A stretch of 30,023 bases of DNA, from positions 1-30,023 of IMG/VR virus record IMGVR_UViG_3300037963_001192. One strand, given 5' to 3'. Source of the stretch: a virus. A program made the translations under genes and the position numbers. This document shows positions 1 through 6,808 of this stretch, in pieces. The notes below the pieces were generated by a model. That model did no database searches. It saw only the letters and a program-made list of their open reading frames with translations, and was not told where the DNA came from. Within the stretch, counting starts at the first letter, position 1, and each line of letters starts with the position of its first letter.

Positions 1-100
1 ATCTTATCTGCTTTATGGACAGGAACTGATGGTGATAGTAGTAATAATGATGCTGTTCTTACATTGTTTCCATCAGCAGGACAAGATGCTAAAATAGTAA
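1..100. repeat. Left copy of terminal direct repeat (circular assembly overlap)
   Basis: Bases 1-100 match 29924-30023 at all positions except base 99 (A here, G at 30022). The reading frame continues exactly from one end to the other, so this is the overlap expected when a circular or circularly permuted genome is assembled, not a true physical terminal repeat. The mismatch falls in the third position of a valine codon (GTA versus GTG). Confidence 0.85.
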
Positions 101-885
101 TGTATGGAAATGCTGCACTTCAATGGACTATTGGTAATGACAATGATGATAGTGATAAACTAAAGTTTGATGTAGGTACTACTACTGTTGGTGGTGCAAC
201 TAAAATGACACTAGATGACAATGGAAATTTAACACTAGTAGGTGATTTAGCTGTTAATGGTGATGATATAACTACAGATGGTAATATGAATTTAGATAGT
301 GGTGGCTCACTTACATTAGATGCACATGATGGCAACTTTATTGCTAAAAAAGCAGGAACAGAGTTTAGTTCTGCTAATAGTGCTTATGCAGGTATGATAC
401 TTGGCTATACACACTTGACAAGTACTGACAATACAGAAGTATATACACTCACTACATCATTTGATGTAATAGATGCAGATGGAAAAGTAACATTTGTAGC
501 ACCACCAAGTGGAAATGTTGAAATTGAGTTTAGTGTATATAGAGATTCATTTTCATCAAATAAAATAGTATATTTTTCCTTGTCTGATAATGCTACTTAT
601 AATCTAGCATCAGCAGAAATAGGAGATGGCTCATCAAGTATTGAATTAGCTTTTACTCTTGGATTTGACAATGCAGATGAAACAGATGACAGATATTTAA
701 CAGGTAAATTTGTTGTATGTGGTTTAACAGCAGGAACTTCTTACACATATTGGTTAGGAGCAAAAATAAGTACAACATCAGGTTATTTAAGGTGGGGTTC
801 TAGAACAAGCACAGACCCTGATAGAACATATCCACCATTTATAATTAAGGCAACAGCATTACCTGCAAACATACATACTCAATAG
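1..885 (+). CDS. Tail fibre / receptor-binding-like structural protein, C-terminal part (5' end lies at the other end of the window)
   Basis: This is the continuation of the frame that starts at 29672; joined across the circular junction the protein is 378 aa. The part seen here is open from base 1. It contains short repeated beta-rich phrases (LTLVGDLAVNGDD, NLDSGGSLTLDA) and then a C-terminal module with the phrases AGMILGYTHL, YTLTTSFDVIDADGKVTFVAPPSG, DNATYN, DDRY, TYWLGAK and IIKATALPA. That module recurs, from my knowledge, at the C-terminus of fibre-like proteins of marine phages, where a receptor-binding or trimer-forming role is supposed. It precedes two other fibre-like genes. Role as adhesin is inferred. 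The first internal ATG (64) is not the real start. Confidence 0.75.
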   Translation: MLSALWTGTDGDSSNNDAVLTLFPSAGQDAKIVMYGNAALQWTIGNDNDDSDKLKFDVGTTTVGGATKMTLDDNGNLTLVGDLAVNGDDITTDGNMNLDSGGSLTLDAHDGNFIAKKAGTEFSSANSAYAGMILGYTHLTSTDNTEVYTLTTSFDVIDADGKVTFVAPPSGNVEIEFSVYRDSFSSNKIVYFSLSDNATYNLASAEIGDGSSSIELAFTLGFDNADETDDRYLTGKFVVCGLTAGTSYTYWLGAKISTTSGYLRWGSRTSTDPDRTYPPFIIKATALPANIHTQ

Positions 886-893
886 GAGAATAA

Positions 894-1676
894 ATGAGTT
901 TAACAAATAAAACAATAGCATCAAGTTATGGGGATATACTGCAAGTAGATAATAGTGGAAGTGGTAGAACTGCTAATGGAACAAGAGTTAAAGATGGATT
1001 AGGTCAATCTACAGCAATGACTTTAGGAGGCAATAGTATGAACCTAACACCTTCATCTGACAATACCTCTACATTTGCTGTAGAAAAATCTAATGGTGAT
1101 GATTTGCTTGTTGTAGATACTACAAATTCTTTAATTAAAGCAGGAACTACACAAAGCTATGTAAATACACAAATAAAAGAGTTTGGTGTTTTTGATATGT
1201 CACCAACAGCAGACACACATCATCCTATGGTAGCTATGAATGGATTGGATGCAACTGGTAATACAGATTTGGCACTATTATCATTTGGAACAGGAACAGA
1301 CCCAGCAACTACATTGACACTTGCAAGTGGTGCAGAAAACCTTGTGCCTGTGTTGTGGTATGTGCCAGTATCAATAACAATAGATGAAGTTAGAGTTATA
1401 GCTTCAACAGATGCAGCAGACACATTAAACTTTCATTTATTTTCTTATGCAATGGGAACTGGAACTGGCTCAACAGCAGGTGACTTAACAGATGGAACAT
1501 TACTTGCACACAATGGTAGCAGTTTGACTACAGGAGATGACAGAATTACAACAACAACTCTAACAATAGATTCTGCAAACACAGTAGCAGATAGAGTTAT
1601 ATTAGCATTTGTAGAAAATGTAGGTGACACAAATGACATTACAGCACAATTAATAGTAAAATATCATTATCAATAG
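894..1676 (+). CDS. Fibre-like structural protein
   Basis: A 260-aa protein starting 8 bases after the previous stop, with the ribosome site AGGAG at 883-887. Its N-terminus (SLTNKTIASSYGDILQVDNSGSG, then VKDGLG and a SNGDDLLVVDTTNSLIK phrase) is a recurring opening of putative tail-fibre proteins in uncultured marine phages. The rest is rich in Thr, Ser, Gly and Asp, with no Cys and no membrane segment, as expected for a beta-structured virion protein. It sits second in a run of three such genes. A host-recognition or fibre role is inferred from composition, N-terminal motif and position; no enzymatic motif was seen. Confidence 0.6.
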   Translation: MSLTNKTIASSYGDILQVDNSGSGRTANGTRVKDGLGQSTAMTLGGNSMNLTPSSDNTSTFAVEKSNGDDLLVVDTTNSLIKAGTTQSYVNTQIKEFGVFDMSPTADTHHPMVAMNGLDATGNTDLALLSFGTGTDPATTLTLASGAENLVPVLWYVPVSITIDEVRVIASTDAADTLNFHLFSYAMGTGTGSTAGDLTDGTLLAHNGSSLTTGDDRITTTTLTIDSANTVADRVILAFVENVGDTNDITAQLIVKYHYQ

Positions 1677-1685
1677 GAGAAAATT

Positions 1686-3245
1686 ATGGCAGGATATTCA
1701 AAAGAAATAAAGATTACAACAGCTAAAGGTGAGTATTTAAAAAACATATCAGGTAGTTATGATGTAATATTTGACAAAATTATAAAAGTAGATAATTCCA
1801 ATGCAGGAATTGATTTAGTTAATTATTCAAGAGATGTAGCTAATGATACTATGGTAGCACCTAAAGCAATACTTGTAGAAAATACAGGCAATGTAGGTTG
1901 TGAACTTTTAATATCTACTGCTGAATGGACTACAGATGCAGACAACACAGCAGACTCTATGAGTGATGCAACCCATTATTTAGCAATGTTGTTACCTGCT
2001 GGTGAATGTGCTTATTTGCCTAATAATAGGCTTATTGGAGTATCAGGAGCAGTTGGAGGTGGTATGGGTGTATTAGTTGATAATGCAGTACCTGATTCTA
2101 ATGAATATGTAGATAGTGGTGCTGATGTAGACCATGCAACATCTGCTACTATGGGGTCAGATGCAACTCACACAACTCTTAACTTGGAAGATGGGCATAG
2201 TAAATATTTTAAAGTAGGTGACCTAATAAGACTAGAAAATGAAATATGTGAAGTTACAGCAGTAGGTACAGGTGCAGATTTAGCTAATAGCACACTTACA
2301 ATAATTAGAGGTTTGTATGGCTCAACAGCAGCAACTCATGCTGATGATGTAGCTGTTAGATTACCTTTTTTTAATATGCACCATGATTTTGATGACACAT
2401 CATATAATGGTGGTGGTAATGGTAGTGCTACAGTAGTAAAAACAAATGCAAGTGGCAAATTTAGAGCAATGAATTTCTTTGGATATGGAAGAACAGCAGA
2501 TGCTGTTTGTGATGGATTAGTTGCAGGAAGTGTGGCTATAAAGTTTTATAGTCATGGTTATCAAGAGTTTGGTTTAGCAGGAATTACACCTTCTACAAAA
2601 ACAGGTTTAGCAGCATCTACTACATATACATTTGGCTTATCAATATCAGGTGGCTCTGCTGATGATGTAGCATTTACTACAGATTCTAGTGATTTAACAT
2701 TTGGAAATGTAATATCTAAAATACAAAGTGCAATCAATGATAAATTTACATCAGGAACAAATTTAAAACACAAAAAAGCAACAATAGGAATTGTAAATGG
2801 TGATATTAGAATTACAGATAGTTCAAGACTATCAACTGGTGCTATTGCAATATCAGCACCTTCAGGTGGAACAACACCACTTGGTGTAGGTATTATACCT
2901 GCTGTTGGAAACTTGGAAAAAGCAGTTGTAGCTAAATTACCTGATGACACAATATATGATTCTGTAACCTATGCTTCTAGAAAAAACTCAGGAGCATTTT
3001 TGTTAGATAATGGTAATGGAGTTTTATCAGGAGCAGGTGGCTCTGCTACAATAAATTATGAAACTGGAGAAATTAGAATGGATGCCTACCCTAATGCAGA
3101 ATTTGTTGTATCTGCAAATACTAAGGCAGGTCATGCAGGTGGGGTGGAATCTAGTGCAACTACTATGAATGGCATAGTAACACTAGAAGCAAGAAGCTGT
3201 AATGCAAAAGCAGATACAGATATAAGAGTAATAAGTTTAGGTTAA
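1686..3245 (+). CDS. Structural protein, probable tail fibre or tail-associated
   Basis: A 519-aa protein with ribosome site AGGAGA just before the ATG. Recognisable stretches are KVDNSNAGIDLVNYS near residue 35, ILVENTGNVGCELLIST, and a central segment from about 160 to 225 (LNLEDGHSKYFKVGDLIRLENEICEVTAV, TLTIIRGLYGSTAATH). The last resembles the small hub-like beta domain found in many marine phage virion proteins that ends in an IIRGxxGTxAxxH phrase. The C-terminal third is Gly/Ser/Thr-rich and beta-like. Last of three consecutive fibre-like genes, followed by a 106-base gap. Exact position in the virion is unknown; structural assignment rests on composition and neighbourhood. Confidence 0.6.
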   Translation: MAGYSKEIKITTAKGEYLKNISGSYDVIFDKIIKVDNSNAGIDLVNYSRDVANDTMVAPKAILVENTGNVGCELLISTAEWTTDADNTADSMSDATHYLAMLLPAGECAYLPNNRLIGVSGAVGGGMGVLVDNAVPDSNEYVDSGADVDHATSATMGSDATHTTLNLEDGHSKYFKVGDLIRLENEICEVTAVGTGADLANSTLTIIRGLYGSTAATHADDVAVRLPFFNMHHDFDDTSYNGGGNGSATVVKTNASGKFRAMNFFGYGRTADAVCDGLVAGSVAIKFYSHGYQEFGLAGITPSTKTGLAASTTYTFGLSISGGSADDVAFTTDSSDLTFGNVISKIQSAINDKFTSGTNLKHKKATIGIVNGDIRITDSSRLSTGAIAISAPSGGTTPLGVGIIPAVGNLEKAVVAKLPDDTIYDSVTYASRKNSGAFLLDNGNGVLSGAGGSATINYETGEIRMDAYPNAEFVVSANTKAGHAGGVESSATTMNGIVTLEARSCNAKADTDIRVISLG

Positions 3246-3250
3246 TGGGA

Positions 3251-3312
3251 AGTGGAACAGATTTTTGAAATAATAATATATTTGGGGTTGTTTTTCAGTT
3301 TTTTGTTCCACT
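3251..3312 (+). other. Long-range inverted repeat in the gap between fibre and connector genes
   Basis: AGTGGAACA at 3251-3259 is perfectly complementary to TGTTCCACT at 3304-3312, and the pairing extends two more steps inward through a G-U and an A-U pair. The stem encloses about 40 bases of AT-rich sequence containing a GGGG run and two T-runs. It fills most of the 106-base gap between the fibre genes and the connector operon. It could be a structured RNA, an RNA processing site, an imperfect terminator or a protein binding site; the sequence alone does not decide. Confidence 0.5.
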
Positions 3313-3351
3313 CCTATACTTTACATGAAAATTTTAAAAAAGAGGTAAATA

Positions 3352-4377
3352 ATGGCAGTTACTAGCTTTAAATATGCTACACAATCAGATTTAGCTAACT
3401 ATTTTAACAAGATGGGAGAGTTTGACAGCAAAATTCAAATATTTAACCCATCAACAGCATCTAATCTACACACATTTAATGATGTTGGTCATGTAGAAAT
3501 AAATTCAGCAGGAACTTATATAGACAGCTTGTTTATTAATGGTGAGGAGCAAAGTGCAGGGCAACTTGGAACACCTGATGCAGATGGTGAGTGGAGATAT
3601 ACAGCAGCTACTAACAAATTAGAATATTACAATGATGGCTATACTGCCACAACTATAAACAACCTAGTATTTGAGATAGGTAAAGATTTTTCAACATTTA
3701 TTGACCAACAATTAGTAAATGCTAGTATGGAATTAAATAACTTGTTAGATGCTAGATACCCAACACCTCTACCTAAATATACACAGATAGACAATATGCA
3801 AACACAAGGCATAACACCTGAATATGATGCATTAATTATAAAGGCTACTTGCTATATATGTGCTAGTAATTTAATTAGGTCTAAAGACCCTATGAGTGAA
3901 GAAGCTGATTATTATTATAATTTAGTAAGCAATGCAGATAGAACAGGACTTGTAGATAGGCTTAATGCAGGGGAGTTTAAATTATCTTTTGAAGTAGATA
4001 ACAAAGATTCACAAGGCTCTATAAGAACTATTACACAAGTAGGAACAATGTCACTTGTAGAAACAGCAGGAGAGTATTATGGTGAGCCTTATGATGTATT
4101 GAAAATAACTTGCACAACTTCAGGTGCTTATGGAGTAGCAAAATGTAAAGTAGAATATTATGGCAATGACAAATTGTATGGACAAGAATCCACAGACAAT
4201 ATAGTGACAGGTAGCTTAGATGATTGGGCAGGAATGGGTGGATTAAGAGTTAGATTTTCAGGTGCAGCTATGGTTGAAGATGATAAGTGGGAAATACCTG
4301 TAGTATCAGAAAACAGAAAAATTAGTAATGCTTCTACAGGAACAATTAACCTCAGTAGAAAAGGAAAAAGATTCTAA
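3352..4377 (+). CDS. Head-tail connector (adaptor) protein, Gp36/DUF1320-like
   Basis: A 341-aa protein with ribosome site AGAGG upstream. The opening phrase YATQSDLANYF and the segment from about residue 115 (FIDQQLVNASMELNNLLDARYPTPLP) match the pattern of the short helical adaptor proteins (Gp36 / DUF1320 family) that attach to the portal ring in siphoviruses. The usual family length is about 130-150 aa; here an insert between residues 25 and 110 and a C-terminal extension from about 200, beta-rich by composition (TCTTSGAYGVAKCKVEYYG, WAGMGGLRVRFSG), make it much longer. The stop overlaps the next start (TAATG), indicating translational coupling with the tail terminator candidate. Adaptor role is inferred from the motif and order. 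Confidence 0.6.
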   Translation: MAVTSFKYATQSDLANYFNKMGEFDSKIQIFNPSTASNLHTFNDVGHVEINSAGTYIDSLFINGEEQSAGQLGTPDADGEWRYTAATNKLEYYNDGYTATTINNLVFEIGKDFSTFIDQQLVNASMELNNLLDARYPTPLPKYTQIDNMQTQGITPEYDALIIKATCYICASNLIRSKDPMSEEADYYYNLVSNADRTGLVDRLNAGEFKLSFEVDNKDSQGSIRTITQVGTMSLVETAGEYYGEPYDVLKITCTTSGAYGVAKCKVEYYGNDKLYGQESTDNIVTGSLDDWAGMGGLRVRFSGAAMVEDDKWEIPVVSENRKISNASTGTINLSRKGKRF

Positions 4378-4820
4378 TGGCAGTTACTTATACAAATAAT
4401 TTTAATAATATAATGGACAAGCTGATGGAGATTGTAAAGGCAGAAATGCCAATACCTGTTGTGAAAGCAACCCTAGCTGACCCTTTATTAAAAGCAAATG
4501 AGTCTATAAGGATAATACCTAATGGCTCAACATTAACAGAGTATGCTTCATTTATGGAGCAAAGGGAATATAGTATAACAATACAATATGTGTTTCAAGA
4601 TAAGAGAGAAAGCCACAACTTTTTAGACCATGTGATGAATAATTGCAGTAGGCTAGAGGCTCTTATACATGAAAATATCTCAATAACATTAGCTGATTCA
4701 ACTACAGCATTTGACCTAAGAATGAATAATATGGAACTAGATGCAGAGATAGAAGATGAGGAAGGCTTTTATGTTGCTGAATATGACCTTAGTTGTCAAC
4801 ATATTGGTAATGTAGCATAG
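4377..4820 (+). CDS. Tail terminator / head-tail joining protein candidate
   Basis: A 147-aa protein translationally coupled to the connector gene by a one-base overlap. It has an amphipathic N-terminal helix (NNIMDKLMEIVKAEMP), then alternating beta strands (ESIRIIPNGS, REYSITIQYVFQD) and a C-terminal strand set (VAEYDLSCQHIGNVA). Size, fold pattern and position directly before the tail tube gene are typical of siphovirus tail terminators, which cap the tail tube and join it to the head. No specific catalytic motif is expected. A head-closure role is an alternative. Confidence 0.5.
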   Translation: MAVTYTNNFNNIMDKLMEIVKAEMPIPVVKATLADPLLKANESIRIIPNGSTLTEYASFMEQREYSITIQYVFQDKRESHNFLDHVMNNCSRLEALIHENISITLADSTTAFDLRMNNMELDAEIEDEEGFYVAEYDLSCQHIGNVA

Positions 4821-4831
4821 GAGCAAAATAA

Positions 4832-5020
4832 ATGAAAATAATAGCAAATGAAAAATTAGGCAAATTCTCATCAGCAGGTATGCCATGTGATTCTGTAACA
4901 TTTGGAAAATTACAAGATGGTCAAAGTGTAGATGTTACTGATGAAGTGGGTACAGAACTTATTGCAATGGGATTAGCAAGTGAAGTAAAATCAAAAAAAG
5001 TAACTAAGGAGAAAAAATAA
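4832..5020 (+). CDS. Small hypothetical protein between tail terminator and tail tube genes
   Basis: A 62-aa protein with a good ribosome site (AGGAG, about 10 bases before the ATG) and a one-base overlap with the tail tube gene. It has a compact N-terminal part (beta-like strands around SVTFGKLQDGQSVDVTDEVG, helix ELIAMGLASEV) and a lysine-rich tail (KSKKVTKEKK). Small proteins with this pattern often lie between connector and tail tube genes in marine phages. I do not recognise a defined family. A minor virion or assembly role is inferred only from position. Confidence 0.6.
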   Translation: MKIIANEKLGKFSSAGMPCDSVTFGKLQDGQSVDVTDEVGTELIAMGLASEVKSKKVTKEKK

Positions 5021-6105
5021 TGGCTATAAGTAAAGTAATCAGACCTGTAAGTGATGTCAAGGTTGGTATTAAAGGGGAAGGCTCATTTGGAAATGGTCTT
5101 GCTGATGATACAGCTTTTAGACAGTTGCCTATAGTTCAAGTACAAAAACCTACATTTAATACATTTAGAGAATCTAGATTGTTGTCAGGCAGAGGTTTAG
5201 TAAGACATAAAGATGACACAATAATAAACAACAGAGGTGGAACAGTAACAATGCCTTTTGAGTTTATTGCTACACCTAAACTACTTGCACAGCATTTGGC
5301 AGCTTGTTTACAAGAACATAGTGAATCAGGCACATATAAACACTTATATGAAGTTGGTGGTCAAGGCTCAGAAACTGGACAAATTGGTGGTACTGTTTCA
5401 AATAATATTCCTCATACATTCAATATTGCATACTATCCTCATGCTTCAGCAGGAACAAGAATAGTGGGTGCAATGGTATCAGACATGGCTATAAATTTAG
5501 ACTATGGCACAAATGGGGGTCTGATGACAGTAAATGGTACTTACTACTCAGGATTCTCAAACCCAGTTGCTGGTGGCACAAAACTGGAAACAGATTTTAA
5601 TGGGTCATGGGTAGCACCTGAAACAACTGGATACTATAACATTTGTGATATGTCTACAAAAACATTAGGTGTAGATGATGCTTCTGCAAATGATTTAGTG
5701 TTAAAATCACTTAGCTTTAACTTAGCAAATGGTGTGAACAGAGTAGGTCATAACAGTAATGGTGATGCTGAAATGTATGCTCTACCTGAATATGCTATTA
5801 GTGGTAGTATGTCTATCAAAATGGATGACAACTTTGACTACACAGCAGGAACTAATGTGATACAAGATTTTCTAGATGGTGATACTATGAAACTTAAAAT
5901 CAACATTGGTGATGGCACACTTTCAAGTGTAGGTGAAGCTAATATAGTAGCAAACATTCAATATACTGGTGACCCAGCACAAGACTTAAGTGAAGGTGGT
6001 ATTTTCCACAACTTATCTTTTGAGTGTGTAGATGCAGGAACAGGTGATGAAACTGAAGCCTTTCAGATTGAATTATTCAATGGTGAATCTCAATCAGCTT
6101 GGTAA
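5020..6105 (+). CDS. Major tail tube protein
   Basis: A 361-aa protein that should polymerise into the tail tube. The N-terminal region (VKVGIKGEGSFGN), the central RGGTVTMPFEFIATPKLLAQHLAACLQ, and the repeated pattern of strands ending in NGTYYSG and SGSMSIKMDDNFDYTAG are typical of phage tail tube proteins. The usual siphovirus tube protein is about 150-250 aa, so a longer version with an added domain is present. The position, immediately before the tail chaperone pair and tape measure gene, fits exactly. The start overlaps the previous stop by one base, with AGGAG upstream at 5007-5011. Confidence 0.75.
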   Translation: MAISKVIRPVSDVKVGIKGEGSFGNGLADDTAFRQLPIVQVQKPTFNTFRESRLLSGRGLVRHKDDTIINNRGGTVTMPFEFIATPKLLAQHLAACLQEHSESGTYKHLYEVGGQGSETGQIGGTVSNNIPHTFNIAYYPHASAGTRIVGAMVSDMAINLDYGTNGGLMTVNGTYYSGFSNPVAGGTKLETDFNGSWVAPETTGYYNICDMSTKTLGVDDASANDLVLKSLSFNLANGVNRVGHNSNGDAEMYALPEYAISGSMSIKMDDNFDYTAGTNVIQDFLDGDTMKLKINIGDGTLSSVGEANIVANIQYTGDPAQDLSEGGIFHNLSFECVDAGTGDETEAFQIELFNGESQSAW

Positions 6106-6149
6106 AGATAATCTAGTTTAGTATATTAATATGCTAAATGGAGATTAAA

Positions 6150-6419
6150 ATGACTAAAAACAGTAAAATAAAAGGTGAAAATGTTAAAGAAATAGCATTT
6201 GAAGTTAAGGATTTAAACCTTGATGAAAGAGTTAACTTTAATAAAGCAATTACTAATAATGGTAATTTAACAGGCATTCAATTTGGTGATTTTGTTGAAG
6301 CAGTAAGGCTAGGAACAAAATTGACAGATGATGAAATTAATGAATTTACTGACACAGAAATAATAGCTATTGCAAATAGGTGTTATGAAGTTGTCAATAA
6401 AAAAAAATTCAAGAAATAA
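6150..6419 (+). CDS. Tail assembly chaperone (gpG-like, upstream product)
   Basis: An 89-aa acidic and lysine-rich protein. An earlier in-frame ATG exists at 6138, but bases 6139-6149 form the GGAGATTAAA ribosome site that this phage uses elsewhere directly before ATG, so 6150 is preferred. Between the tail tube and tape measure genes, siphoviruses encode two overlapping chaperones made by a programmed -1 frameshift; this is the shorter one. It ends in VVNKKKFKK, where the run of nine A at 6399-6407 provides a slippery site. The chaperone is expected to coat the tape measure protein during tail assembly and is not in the mature virion. Family assignment rests on position and the frameshift, not on sequence motifs. 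Confidence 0.7.
   Translation: MTKNSKIKGENVKEIAFEVKDLNLDERVNFNKAITNNGNLTGIQFGDFVEAVRLGTKLTDDEINEFTDTEIIAIANRCYEVVNKKKFKK
6399..6407 (+). promoter_or_regulatory. Slippery A9 run for -1 programmed ribosomal frameshift
   Basis: Nine consecutive A read as AAA AAA AAA in the upstream chaperone frame, four codons before its stop. A -1 slip puts ribosomes into the frame of the downstream 6422-6808 ORF, and that frame is open without interruption from 6398 to 6806 (it reads ATT CAA GAA ATA AAT TTG after the run). The fused product would be about 219 aa. This is the standard arrangement for siphovirus tail chaperones (lambda G/GT type). Confidence 0.75.
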
Positions 6420-6421
6420 AT

Positions 6422-6808
6422 TTGATTGTCAATGTTTGGCTTTCAGTTAAAAGACCACCATTAGATAAAGTAAAAGAGTTTCCTTATAAGGCTTTAAATC
6501 CTGTAACACATCAGGAAGTTTTAATAGAAAGCAATGCTGAAATAGATAGGATACTAATGGATTGTTATGTAGAAGCTATAAATAAAGGTTATGATATAGG
6601 TGAAGCCTTATACAATCAACTATTTTTCTTTACTGACCCTATATATATTTATAATGAGGATTGTCAAAATCTGATAAAAAAATATGTATTTTGTGACAAT
6701 TTTAACTGTCCACCTTACCCAAGTTTACAAGAAACACCTGCTGAATTAGTAGATAATTTTTTACTTATTAAAAAGGAACTTAGCAACCCAAACATGAAGG
6801 AAAAATAA
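6422..6808 (+). CDS. Tail assembly chaperone C-terminal extension (gpT-like, expressed by -1 frameshift)
   Basis: This frame carries 128 codons counted from a TTG at 6422, but there is no ribosome site in front of it and no ATG near its beginning. It is in the -1 frame relative to the 6150-6419 ORF, so it is best read as the T part of a G-T fusion made at the A9 run. The part contains KRPPLDKVKEFPYKALNP and a helical C-terminus (YPSLQETPAELVDNFLLIKKELS). In known phages the T part binds the tail tube subunit while the G part binds the tape measure. It ends immediately before the tape measure ATG. Confidence 0.7.
   Translation: MIVNVWLSVKRPPLDKVKEFPYKALNPVTHQEVLIESNAEIDRILMDCYVEAINKGYDIGEALYNQLFFFTDPIYIYNEDCQNLIKKYVFCDNFNCPPYPSLQETPAELVDNFLLIKKELSNPNMKEK

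Noticed and set aside
2939-2946. Second hammerhead from a CTGATGA in the third fibre gene
   Set aside because: It lies inside a coding region and no stem II, GAAA or cleavage triplet follows.
2561-2950. Minus-strand ORFs such as the 129-codon frame here and the 185-codon frame at 7327-7884
   Set aside because: They lie opposite genes with clear domains or structure, lack ribosome sites, and show the composition expected of shadows of AT-rich, Gly/Asp/Ala-rich genes.
5258-5464. 68-aa + strand ORF inside the tail tube gene
   Set aside because: Out of frame with a well-supported gene, no ribosome site, and composition of a shadow frame.
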